Source: Pseudomonadota bacterium
Lineage (GTDB): Bacteria > Pseudomonadota > Gammaproteobacteria > Burkholderiales > Rhodocyclaceae
Assembly (NCBI GenBank): GCA_018241665.1
Contig: JAFEDK010000008.1
Location: forward strand, 455,050-519,049
Direction: 5' to 3'
Length of the DNA stretch: 64,000 nucleotides
The translations under genes were made by a program, and so were the position numbers. Below the pieces are notes generated by a model, which worked only from the letters and a program-made list of their open reading frames with translations, searched no databases and was not told the origin of the DNA. Below are positions 30,919 to 40,122 of the stretch, piece by piece; position 1 is the stretch's first letter, and the number at the start of each line of letters is the position of its first letter.

Positions 30919-31947
30919 ATGACCAGCCTCGATCAACGTTCGCAAATCCTCCTCAAGACCCTGGTGGAGCACTACATCGCCGACGGCCAGCCGGTCGGCT
31001 CGCGTGCTCTGTCGCGGCATTCCGGCCTCAAGCTGTCCCCTGCGACGGTGCGCAACGTGATGTCGGACCTGGAAGAGCTCGGCTTCATCACCAGCCCGCA
31101 CACATCCGCCGGCCGGGTCCCCACGGCACGGGGCTATCGCTTCTTCGTGGACAGCCTGCTCACTGTGCAGCCCATCGACCTGGGCCAGATGCAGGAGATC
31201 AAGGGGCAGATCCAGCCCGGCGAACCGCAGCGGGTCATCAACGCAGCGTCCCAACTGCTGTCCGGCCTCACGCACTTTGCCGGCGTCGTGATCTCTCCGA
31301 AGCAGGACGCCATCAAGATCCGCCAGATCGAATTCGTCAGCCTGTCGGAAACCCGGGTCTTGCTGATTCTCGTCACCACCGGTGGTGACGTACAGAACCG
31401 CATCCTGTTCACCAAACGCCAATACAGTGCAGCCGAACTGGTCACCGCCGCCAACTACCTCAACCAGCACTTCGCCGGCCTGGCATTTCCGGAAATCCGC
31501 ACCCGCATCCAGGACGAACTCAAGCAGCTGCGCTCCGACATGACAGACCTGATGAGCGCAGCCGTGGAGGCCGGCAGTGAAGCGCTGGAGGAAACCCAAA
31601 GCACCTACGTGATCTCCGGCGAAACCAACCTGCTCGACGCCGAAGACCTTTCCTCCAACATGGCCCGCCTGCGCGAACTCTTCAAGCTGTTCGAACAGAA
31701 GACCGGCCTGATGCAACTCCTCGACATCTCCAACCGGGCCCAGGGCGTGCAGATCTTCATCGGCGGCGAGAGCGGGCTGAGCCCCCTCGACGACTGCAGC
31801 GTCATCACCGCACCCTATGAAGTGGACGGCCAGCTTGTTGGCTCCGTCGGCGTCATCGGCCCCACCCGCATGGCCTACGAACGGGTGATCCCCATTGTGG
31901 ACGTCACCGCCCGCCTGCTAACCAGCGCCCTTTCGGGCCACAACTGA
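30919..31947 (+). CDS. hrcA: Heat-inducible transcription repressor HrcA
   Basis: Repressor that binds CIRCE inverted repeats upstream of chaperone operons, with GroEL as co-factor. The 342-residue protein has the N-terminal winged helix with [17 protein letters not shown] and [19 protein letters not shown], and ends with a GAF-like domain containing [20 protein letters not shown]. No CIRCE repeat (TTAGCACTC-N9-GAGTGCTAA) is visible upstream of hrcA, grpE, dnaK or dnaJ here, so its target is probably elsewhere, such as groESL. TTAGAAT at about 30884 may be part of its promoter. Confidence 0.95.
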   Translation: MTSLDQRSQILLKTLVEHYIADGQPVGSRALSRHSGLKLSPATVRNVMSDLEELGFITSPHTSAGRVPTARGYRFFVDSLLTVQPIDLGQMQEIKGQIQPGEPQRVINAASQLLSGLTHFAGVVISPKQDAIKIRQIEFVSLSETRVLLILVTTGGDVQNRILFTKRQYSAAELVTAANYLNQHFAGLAFPEIRTRIQDELKQLRSDMTDLMSAAVEAGSEALEETQSTYVISGETNLLDAEDLSSNMARLRELFKLFEQKTGLMQLLDISNRAQGVQIFIGGESGLSPLDDCSVITAPYEVDGQLVGSVGVIGPTRMAYERVIPIVDVTARLLTSALSGHN

Positions 31948-31958
31948 CGAAAGACGCC

Positions 31959-33059
31959 ATGTCCCGCTACTGGCAGGAGCCAGCCTACACCCATGGCCAA
32001 ACGCCTCGCACCGGTATCCTTCTGGTCAATCTCGGCACACCCGCTGCGGCCACGCCGGAAGCACTCCGCCCCTATCTGAAGCAGTTCCTGTCGGACCCAC
32101 GGGTCGTCGAGATTCCCCGCCTCATCTGGTGGCCGATCCTCAATGGCATCATCCTCCGGACCCGCCCCGCCAAGTCTGCCGCCAAGTACGCCAGCGTGTG
32201 GACCGACGAGGGCTCGCCGCTCAAGGTTCACACCGAAAAGCAGGCGAAACTGCTGGCCGGCTTCCTGACCCATGCCGGCCAGCCCGACCTGCAAGTGAGC
32301 TGGGCCATGCGTTATGGCCAACCCTCCATCCGCCAGCAGCTGGATGCGCTGCGAAACACCGGCTGCACCCGCATCCTGGTCGTTCCGCTCTACCCCCAGT
32401 TTGCCGCCAGCACCACCGCGACCGTCATCGACGAGGTGGCCGACTGCCTGCGCCATTGGCGCAACCTCCCCGACATCCGCTACGTGCGCAGCTTTGGCGA
32501 CGACCCTGGCTATATTTCCGCGCTGGCGCAATCGGTGCGGGATCACTGGAAGAAGGAAGGCCAGGCAGACAAACTGGTTCTCAGCTTCCATGGCATTCCA
32601 CGCCGCTCCCTCGACCTGGGCGACCCCTACCACTGCGAGTGCCACAAAACGGCCCGCCTGCTGCGGGAGGCACTACAACTTCCCGAGGAGCGCGTGATCG
32701 TCAGCTTCCAGTCCCGCTTCGGCAAGGCGGAATGGCTCACCCCTTACACGCAGCCGACGCTTGAGCAACTGGCACGCGACAAACGTGCCTCGTCGGTAGA
32801 GGTCATGTGCCCGGGCTTCGTCTCCGACTGCCTGGAGACGCTGGAAGAAATCAACATGGAATGTCGCGAAGCCTTCCTCCACGCCGGCGGCCAGCGTTTC
32901 AGCTATATCCCGTGCCTCAATGAACGGCAGGACTGGATCGAAGCGCTGACCCGCTTGAGCCTAAGCCACCTGGGAAACTGGCTCGACGAAGGTCGTCCCG
33001 GCAACGATGAACTGAACCGCCAGGCAGAACGGGCCCGCGCCGCGGGGGCACTTGCATGA
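31959..33059 (+). CDS. hemH: Ferrochelatase
   Basis: Inserts iron into protoporphyrin IX in the last step of haem synthesis. The 366-residue protein has the N-terminal GILLVNLGTPAAATPEALRP, the catalytic histidine in LSFHGIPRRSLDLGD and the family segment CPGFVSDCLETLEEINME. It starts 11 bases after hrcA, so both are probably on one transcript. Length is typical of betaproteobacterial enzymes. Confidence 0.96.
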   Translation: MSRYWQEPAYTHGQTPRTGILLVNLGTPAAATPEALRPYLKQFLSDPRVVEIPRLIWWPILNGIILRTRPAKSAAKYASVWTDEGSPLKVHTEKQAKLLAGFLTHAGQPDLQVSWAMRYGQPSIRQQLDALRNTGCTRILVVPLYPQFAASTTATVIDEVADCLRHWRNLPDIRYVRSFGDDPGYISALAQSVRDHWKKEGQADKLVLSFHGIPRRSLDLGDPYHCECHKTARLLREALQLPEERVIVSFQSRFGKAEWLTPYTQPTLEQLARDKRASSVEVMCPGFVSDCLETLEEINMECREAFLHAGGQRFSYIPCLNERQDWIEALTRLSLSHLGNWLDEGRPGNDELNRQAERARAAGALA

Positions 33060-33105
33060 TGGCCAAGGGCGCATCGCCTGCGATCGACCCACAAGAGGGA
33101 GTGAC

Positions 33106-33450
33106 ATGAAATTGCTCGTCCGCTGGGTGCTCAATGCAATTGCCCTGATGCTGGTACCGGAAGTCGTTACCAGCATCCGCGTAGACAGCTATACCGCTGC
33201 ACTGCTGAGCGCGCTCCTGCTGGGCTTCGTGAACGCGATCATCCGCCCCGTGCTGCTGATCATCACGCTACCGTTCACGGTGCTGACCCTTGGCCTGTTC
33301 ATGCTGGTCATCAACGCCCTGATGTTCTGGTCCGTATCCGGCCTGGTGCACGGCTTCGCCGTTCCCGACTTCGCGACAGCCTTTTGGGGCGCCCTGCTCT
33401 ACAGCCTGCTGACCTGGCTGGTCAGCCTTGCCCTCGGCGACAAAGACTAG
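33106..33450 (+). CDS. Small integral membrane protein, PF04020 (phage holin-like / YvlD) family
   Basis: A 114-residue protein made almost entirely of four hydrophobic helices (about 3-20, 28-50, 56-82, 85-110), with the family signature LGFVNAIIRPVLLIITLPFT. The name phage holin family is historical; nothing here suggests a prophage. The ATG at 33106 has GAGGGAG seven bases upstream. It lies 46 bases after hemH on the same strand. Biochemical function is unknown; homologs elsewhere have been linked to envelope stress, which is only a hint. Confidence 0.8.
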   Translation: MKLLVRWVLNAIALMLVPEVVTSIRVDSYTAALLSALLLGFVNAIIRPVLLIITLPFTVLTLGLFMLVINALMFWSVSGLVHGFAVPDFATAFWGALLYSLLTWLVSLALGDKD

Positions 33451-33468
33451 CAAGCACCGCCGTCAGAA

Positions 33469-33993
33469 TCAGTGCGCGCCGGGCGAGCCCACCCGCGCAG
33501 CACGGCGCCGCACGCTCTTGCGCCGCACCGCTCCGGGATCGAAGGCCCCCACCAGTTTTCCGAGGGCCGCCGATCTGGCATCCATAGCCATCTGGAAAGC
33601 ACCGTCCTCCCCGTATTTCTTGACGGAGAATTTGACCCGCTTGCGTTTTCCATCCGGCAGTGGCCACGACGCGACCCAGAACCAGCGCTGCTTTTCCTCA
33701 GGCAAGTCACGAGTTTCCGAGGCGCAGTAACGACACACCCCGACCACGCCAGAGCGGTTGTTCTTCTTGACGATGTTGGAATATTCCTGCATCGATAACG
33801 GTGGGTGCGCCGCGATAACCTCGTCCCGATACGCCTTCGCGGCCGAGAACGAGCGCTGCCGTCCGCCGAAGACGCCATCACTGAAATGCTTGCGATAGAT
33901 CACACCGCGCCGCTGGATCGTCACCAGCCAGCCGTGGGTGCGGCTGGTTTCGTTGTCGACCCGACTGATCCCATAAGTGCTTCCCCGCCCCAC
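33469..33993 (-). CDS. Stand-alone AP2/ERF-like DNA-binding domain protein
   Basis: A 174-residue protein that appears to contain two AP2-like units: residues 6-60 (YGISRVD ... GWLVTIQRRG ... FSDGVFGG) and 80-145 (SGVVGVCRY ... WFWVASWPLPDG ... FSVKKYGEDGA), with an Arg-rich tail (VRRKSVRRRAARV). AP2 domains bind DNA; in bacteria they usually accompany HNH endonucleases or integrases, but no such domain is present. The start is a GTG at 33993, fixed by AAGGAGGT six bases upstream; the frame extends to 34014 but would include that site. It faces hemH and the PF04020 gene and is divergent from trxC. Role unknown; a nucleoid-associated or regulatory protein is a guess. Confidence 0.75.
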   Translation of the reverse strand: MGRGSTYGISRVDNETSRTHGWLVTIQRRGVIYRKHFSDGVFGGRQRSFSAAKAYRDEVIAAHPPLSMQEYSNIVKKNNRSGVVGVCRYCASETRDLPEEKQRWFWVASWPLPDGKRKRVKFSVKKYGEDGAFQMAMDARSAALGKLVGAFDPGAVRRKSVRRRAARVGSPGAH

Positions 33994-33998
33994 ACGCC

Positions 33999-34006
33999 AC
34001 CTCCTT
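33999..34006 (-). promoter_or_regulatory. Strong Shine-Dalgarno that sets the AP2-protein start
   Basis: On the minus strand AAGGAGGT lies 5-6 bases before GTG at 33993. It is a near-perfect anti-16S match, the strongest noted in the window, and lies inside the longer open frame, so it excludes the upstream GTG at 34014. Confidence 0.75.
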
Positions 34007-34093
34007 CCGCCCACGCGGACATCGCGTTACAGGCAGAATTTCGACCGATTTTGGTGGAACTTTAGATTTTCACGATATAACCGACAGATCCCG

Positions 34094-34121
34094 CTTGAAA
34101 CGCGGACGCCCCACCCAACAT
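34094..34121 (+). promoter_or_regulatory. Possible sigma-32-type promoter upstream of trxC
   Basis: CTTGAAA, a 13-base spacer and CCCAACAT resemble the heat-shock consensus CTTGAAA-N13-CCCCATnT. The -35 is exact; the -10 matches at five of seven defined positions. It lies 32 bases before the trxC ATG. Confidence 0.35.
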
Positions 34122-34152
34122 AGGTAGGCAAAAGACCTCCCGGAGCCCCTCG

Positions 34153-34602
34153 ATGAGCGACACAGTGCTGATTGCCTGTCCCCACTGCCATACACTCAAC
34201 CGCATGCCCGCCACACGCCTCGATGACGCTGGGCAATGCGGCAAGTGCAAGCAGACCCTATTCACCGGCCAGGCCTTGCACCTGACCAGCGCAAACTTTG
34301 CCTCTCATGCGGAACGCAGCAGCCTTCCCCTGCTGGTGGACTTCTGGGCCGCCTGGTGCGGCCCCTGCCGCAGCATGGCACCCGCGTTTGCGAGCGCCGC
34401 CTCCAAGCTCGAGCCGCGGGTCAGGCTGGGCAAGGTAAACACGGAGGAAGAGCCCGGACTGGCCGCGCGCTTTGGCATTCGCAGCATTCCGACCCTCATC
34501 CTTCTTCGTGAAGGTCGGGAAATCGCACGCCAATCAGGCGCCATCAGCAGCGAGGACATCTGCCACTGGACACGGGCGAATCTCGGTCGCCACGCCACCT
34601 GA
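34153..34602 (+). CDS. trxC: Thioredoxin 2 (zinc-binding thioredoxin TrxC)
   Basis: Cytosolic disulfide reductase. The 149-residue protein has an N-terminal zinc ribbon (CPHC near residue 9 and CGKC near residue 33) followed by a thioredoxin fold with the active site WCGPC in FWAAWCGPCRSMAP near residue 67. The cis-proline is in RSIPTLILL. The zinc ribbon distinguishes TrxC from TrxA. It is convergent with the kinase gene (15-base gap, no terminator). In E. coli trxC is under OxyR; I see no clear OxyR site but a possible heat-shock promoter. Confidence 0.94.
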   Translation: MSDTVLIACPHCHTLNRMPATRLDDAGQCGKCKQTLFTGQALHLTSANFASHAERSSLPLLVDFWAAWCGPCRSMAPAFASAASKLEPRVRLGKVNTEEEPGLAARFGIRSIPTLILLREGREIARQSGAISSEDICHWTRANLGRHAT

Positions 34603-34617
34603 AGCCGGCCCCGCGCG

Positions 34618-35979
34618 TCAGTTGTCGACGAGCTGGAGCTCCATGCCAAAGCCGCTCGCCGTGATGCGCTCGGCTGGCGGACCATCCTTCGACAGATCCC
34701 GGTAGGCCTGCCCCAGGCGGCGCGCCACAACAGTGACGAGCCGGGAGCGGAAGGCCTCCTGACATTCGTCCGTGGCCAGGGACAAGGCCGCCGGGTTGAG
34801 CTCCAGATAGACGGTGGAGGTTGTCGTGACCACCGTGCTCATATGTTTGTGCTCCTGCTGGTCGAGATAGGCCAGCTCGCCGAACACCTCGCCATAGCCA
34901 TGCTCGCAGACACGATGGCCATCGACAGAGATCTCGACACACCCGTCGATGACGATCCCGAAACGCTGGTCGGCATCCCCCTCGCGCATCAACAGGGTGT
35001 TCGAATCCACCTTGCGCCAGCGGGAAATACGCAAGATCTCCCAGATCTCCACGTCCTCGAATTCAACGAAGAAAGGCATCTTGCGGAGGATGGAGAAACG
35101 CGTCGTATCCTGCGGGAGGCTGGAGTCATCAAGGATCTTGTACCTCACGGCCGACAAGTCCTTGGCAAAGTCAGCGCCGTTCTTGTAACGGGAGTACAGA
35201 TCCTTCTCGAGCGCCTTGCGGATGACCGTATCCAGCTGCTCCGGCAGATCCGCATTGATCTGTGAGACCAGCGGCGGCTCGGTATTGAGGATCTTGTAGA
35301 TCAGCTGGGCCGGATTCTTGGCCCTAAACGGCAGACGCCCGGTCAGCATGTGGAAGAGCACGACGCCAAGTGAAAACAGGTCGGTCTTCTGGTTCAGCGG
35401 ATAGCCCTTGATCTGCTCAGGGCTCATGTACGCCGGGGACCCGACCCCCATGATAAAGGTCGAGTCGGACTCGCTCTTCTTGCAGATATTGAGGGCCAGC
35501 CCGAAGTCGGTGATTTTGACGTTATCCTGCTCGTCGATCAGGATGTTGGCCGGCTTGATGTCCCGGTGCACGATGCCCTGGCGGTAGGCGTAATCCAGCG
35601 CCATGCAGCATTTGAAAACGACGCCGATCGTCCGGTGCAGCGGCAACAAATTCTGGAAAGTGCAGTACTGCTCCAGCGTCGAGCCGGAGAAGTACTCCAT
35701 GACGATATAGGCGTAATCCTTCTCGACCGCGGTATCGAAGATCTTGATGATGTTCGGATGATCCAGGCGGCGGGACACGTCCATCTCGGCCCGCAGCAGC
35801 TTGAGGAGCCGCCGGTTCCACTTCGCCTCGTCCTTCGACTTATCGTCGAAACGGATCAGCTTGAGCGCAACCGGATCCGGGTACTGGGGGTGCTCGGCGA
35901 GATAAACGGTTGCCGTTGCACCGCGGCCAACCTCGCGGAGCAGCTTGTATTTGCCGATTTTGCCGGGTTCTTGTTCCAT
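34618..35979 (-). CDS. Ser/Thr protein kinase with C-terminal cyclic-nucleotide-binding-like domain
   Basis: A 453-residue soluble protein. Residues 10-285 are a Hanks-type kinase with glycine loop VGRGATATVY, Lys40, catalytic HRDIKPANI (Asp140), DFG (Asp158), SPAYMSPEQ and the DLFSLGVVLFHML helix, so it should be active. Residues about 295-400 form a CNB beta-barrel with EGDADQRFGIVIDG and GEVFGELAYLD; the phosphate-contacting arginine typical of cAMP/cGMP sites is replaced by KHMSTV, so nucleotide binding is doubtful. There is no membrane helix or PASTA domain. ATG at 35979 fits best; a GTG at 36021 is possible. It is divergent from grpE. Substrate unknown. Confidence 0.88.
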   Translation of the reverse strand: MEQEPGKIGKYKLLREVGRGATATVYLAEHPQYPDPVALKLIRFDDKSKDEAKWNRRLLKLLRAEMDVSRRLDHPNIIKIFDTAVEKDYAYIVMEYFSGSTLEQYCTFQNLLPLHRTIGVVFKCCMALDYAYRQGIVHRDIKPANILIDEQDNVKITDFGLALNICKKSESDSTFIMGVGSPAYMSPEQIKGYPLNQKTDLFSLGVVLFHMLTGRLPFRAKNPAQLIYKILNTEPPLVSQINADLPEQLDTVIRKALEKDLYSRYKNGADFAKDLSAVRYKILDDSSLPQDTTRFSILRKMPFFVEFEDVEIWEILRISRWRKVDSNTLLMREGDADQRFGIVIDGCVEISVDGHRVCEHGYGEVFGELAYLDQQEHKHMSTVVTTTSTVYLELNPAALSLATDECQEAFRSRLVTVVARRLGQAYRDLSKDGPPAERITASGFGMELQLVDN

Positions 35980-36083
35980 ACCTGCTTTACGCCCCAGAGC
36001 CTGGAAAGATGACCGGGACACGCCGGACTCAACATAATTTTACACCCTCAGTGGATATCGAGCGGTGCAGATGAAAATTACCC

Positions 36084-36111
36084 CTTGAAATCTTAACCCG
36101 CGCCCCCAAGT
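36084..36111 (+). promoter_or_regulatory. Sigma-32-type heat-shock promoter for grpE
   Basis: CTTGAAA (36084-36090), a 12-base spacer and CCCCCAAGT (36103-36111) match the RpoH consensus well. It lies about 30 bases before the grpE ATG, which has AAGGAG as ribosome-binding site. The region also contains the divergent leader of the kinase gene. Confidence 0.65.
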
Positions 36112-36141
36112 TATCGCGAGTCCCAAAAAGGAGCCCTACCC

Positions 36142-36732
36142 ATGCAAGACCAAGACACCCCGCTGAGCCCCGACGAAAAGCAGGCACCTGAACTCGTGGA
36201 AAACGCTGCCGGCATCGCGGCCGAGCAAGTCTCCCAGCCTGCCGACGAGCCGAGTGTCGACTCCCTGCCGAACATTACCGAACAGCTCCGCCAAGCCGAA
36301 TTGAAGGCGGTGGAACACCATGATGCGTGGCTGCGCGCCAAGGCCGAGACCGAAAACGTCCGCCGTCGTGCTCAGGACGACATCGCCAAAGCCGGCAAAT
36401 TCGCCGCCGACAAGTTCGCTCAGGCCATGCTGCCGGTCAAGGACAGCCTCGAAGCCGCCCTCGCCACCGAGAACGCCACACTCGAAAGCTTCAAGCAAGG
36501 CGTCGAGCTGACCCTCAAGCAACTCGTCTCCGCCTTCCAGGGTGCCAACGTGGTCGAGGTCAATCCGGTTGGCGAGAAGTTCGATCCGAACAAGCACCAG
36601 GCCATCAGTGCCATCGAGGCCGACGGCGAACCCAATACGGTTATCAATGTGCTGCAGAAGGGCTACCTGCTGCACGACCGCACCATCCGCCCGGCGCTCG
36701 TCGTCGTGTCGAAAGCCAAATCCGCCGCTTGA
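36142..36732 (+). CDS. grpE: Nucleotide exchange factor GrpE
   Basis: Co-chaperone that releases ADP from DnaK. The 196-residue protein has an acidic disordered N-terminus (1-45), the long coiled coil with [20 protein letters not shown], and the beta-rich C-terminal domain with [13 protein letters not shown] and [18 protein letters not shown], the PROSITE-type signature. AAGGAG lies upstream of the ATG. It is first in grpE-dnaK-dnaJ; the stop codon overlaps the -35 box of a second heat-shock promoter for dnaK. Confidence 0.96.
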   Translation: MQDQDTPLSPDEKQAPELVENAAGIAAEQVSQPADEPSVDSLPNITEQLRQAELKAVEHHDAWLRAKAETENVRRRAQDDIAKAGKFAADKFAQAMLPVKDSLEAALATENATLESFKQGVELTLKQLVSAFQGANVVEVNPVGEKFDPNKHQAISAIEADGEPNTVINVLQKGYLLHDRTIRPALVVVSKAKSAA

Positions 36733-36755
36733 AAGCGGCGAGGGCATCCCCATAT
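36728..36755 (+). promoter_or_regulatory. Sigma-32-type promoter for dnaK overlapping the grpE stop codon
   Basis: CTTGAAA (36728-36734), a 13-base spacer and CCCCATAT (36748-36755) give an exact match to the heat-shock consensus CTTGAAA-N13-CCCCATnT. The TGA stop of grpE (36730-36732) lies inside the -35 box. The predicted start would give dnaK a leader of about 60 bases. Confidence 0.85.
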
Positions 36756-36824
36756 CGGTAACAAGCCAGCGCTCTGACTCCATCAGGGCGCATGTCAAAC
36801 AGAATTCGAACTGAAGGAAAACTC

Positions 36825-38759
<1,935 letters not shown>

Positions 38760-38793
38760 GCCTGTCCGGCATCACTGCCGAATCGACAGTTCC

Positions 38794-38838
38794 GGCCGAG
38801 CCATGCCGGCGCCCCGTGCGCCGCTCGGCTCGGCCTTT
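38794..38838 (+). terminator. Hairpin in the dnaK-dnaJ gap, possible partial terminator
   Basis: GGCCGAGCC (38794-38802) pairs perfectly with GGCTCGGCC (38827-38835); the 24-base loop can form an inner GC-rich hairpin, and TTTCC follows. At this position it could reduce dnaJ relative to dnaK or protect the dnaK mRNA 3' end. Confidence 0.5.
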
Positions 38839-38867
38839 CCACAAGAAGATAGCCAGAGCACCCAAAA

Positions 38868-39995
38868 ATGGCGAAACGGGATTTATACGAGATCCTCGGC
38901 GTCAATCGCGACGCCTCCGAGGATGAGCTGAAAAAGGCCTACCGCAAGCTGGCCATGAAGTACCACCCGGACCGCAACCCGGACAACAAGGAAGCCGAGG
39001 ATAAGTTCAAGGAGGCCAAGGAGGCCTACGAGATCCTCACCGACAGCAACAAGCGCGCAGCCTACGACCGCTACGGCCATGCCGGCGTCGATCCGTCCAT
39101 GGGCGGCGGCGGTGGCGGTGGCCAGGGCTTCGAAGGCTTTGCCGACGCATTCGGTGACATCTTCGGAGACATCTTCGGTGGCGGCGGCGGACGCGGGCGT
39201 TCCAACGTCTATCGCGGCGCCGACCTGCGTTACAACCTTGAGATCACCCTCGAGGAAGCCGCCCGCGGCGCCGAGAAAACCATCCGCATCCCCGCCCTAG
39301 AGGAATGCGACAGCTGCCACGGCAGCGGCGCCAAGCCCGGCACCCAGCCCAAGACCTGCCCCACCTGCGGTGGCGCCGGCCAGGTGCGTATCCAGCAGGG
39401 TTTCTTCTCGATCCAGCAGACCTGCCCGAAGTGCCATGGCAGCGGCCGCATCATCCCCGAGCCCTGCACGTCCTGCGGCGGCGCGGGCCGGATCAAGCGC
39501 CAGAAGACCCTGGAAGTAAAGATTCCCGCCGGCATCGACGACGGCATGCGCCTGCGCCACAGCGGCCACGGCGAGCCTGGCGTCAATGGTGGCCCTGCCG
39601 GTGACCTCTACGTAGAGATCCACATCAAGCAGCATCCGGTCTTCCAGCGGGACGGTGACGACCTGCACTGCGAGATGCCGATCAGCTTCACGACCGCCGC
39701 CCTGGGTGGCGAGATCGAGATCCCGACCCTCGACGGTGCCGCGAGCATCCGCATTCCGGCCGAAACCCAGAGTGCCAAGGTCTTCCGCCTGCGCGGCAAG
39801 GGCATCCGCAACGTACGCAGCCACGCCCCCGGCGACCTGATGGTGCACGTCATCGTGGAAACCCCTGTCAAGCTGACCGATAGACAGAAGGAACTACTGC
39901 GGGAATTCGATGAAATCGCGTCTTCCAATGCAGAGCGTCACAACCCGAAGGCCAAGTCCTGGATGGACAAGGTGAAGGACTTCTTCGGCGCCTGA
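38868..39995 (+). CDS. dnaJ: Chaperone protein DnaJ (Hsp40)
   Basis: J-domain co-chaperone that delivers substrates to DnaK and stimulates its ATPase. The 375-residue protein has the J domain with HPD in [17 protein letters not shown] (about residues 25-41), a Gly/Phe-rich linker (about 75-110), four CxxCxGxG zinc motifs ([32 protein letters not shown]) and the C-terminal substrate-binding domains. Full class A architecture. It is followed by a strong terminator that ends the operon. Confidence 0.97.
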   Translation: MAKRDLYEILGVNRDASEDELKKAYRKLAMKYHPDRNPDNKEAEDKFKEAKEAYEILTDSNKRAAYDRYGHAGVDPSMGGGGGGGQGFEGFADAFGDIFGDIFGGGGGRGRSNVYRGADLRYNLEITLEEAARGAEKTIRIPALEECDSCHGSGAKPGTQPKTCPTCGGAGQVRIQQGFFSIQQTCPKCHGSGRIIPEPCTSCGGAGRIKRQKTLEVKIPAGIDDGMRLRHSGHGEPGVNGGPAGDLYVEIHIKQHPVFQRDGDDLHCEMPISFTTAALGGEIEIPTLDGAASIRIPAETQSAKVFRLRGKGIRNVRSHAPGDLMVHVIVETPVKLTDRQKELLREFDEIASSNAERHNPKAKSWMDKVKDFFGA

Positions 39996-40021
39996 TTCTT
40001 GCCGCAGCGCAGCACCCTGAC

Positions 40022-40056
40022 ACACGGGCCGACGTTGAAACAACGTCGGCCCGTGT
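40022..40056 (+). terminator. Strong hairpin terminator after dnaJ
   Basis: A perfect 16-bp stem (ACACGGGCCGACGTTG / CAACGTCGGCCCGTGT) with a loop of three A is followed by GCTTTCC. It lies 26 bases past the dnaJ stop and before the promoter of the next gene; the U tract is short but the stem is very stable. Confidence 0.85.
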
Positions 40057-40122
40057 GCTTTCCGAAAGGCATTTTTTTTGTCCTATACTCGGGGCCGGCT
40101 CCGATTTGATTAACAAAAAATA

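Noticed and set aside
33106-33450. Prophage remnant suggested by the phage-holin family name
   Set aside because: The family is a common bacterial membrane protein; no lysin, integrase, attachment site or other phage gene is nearby.
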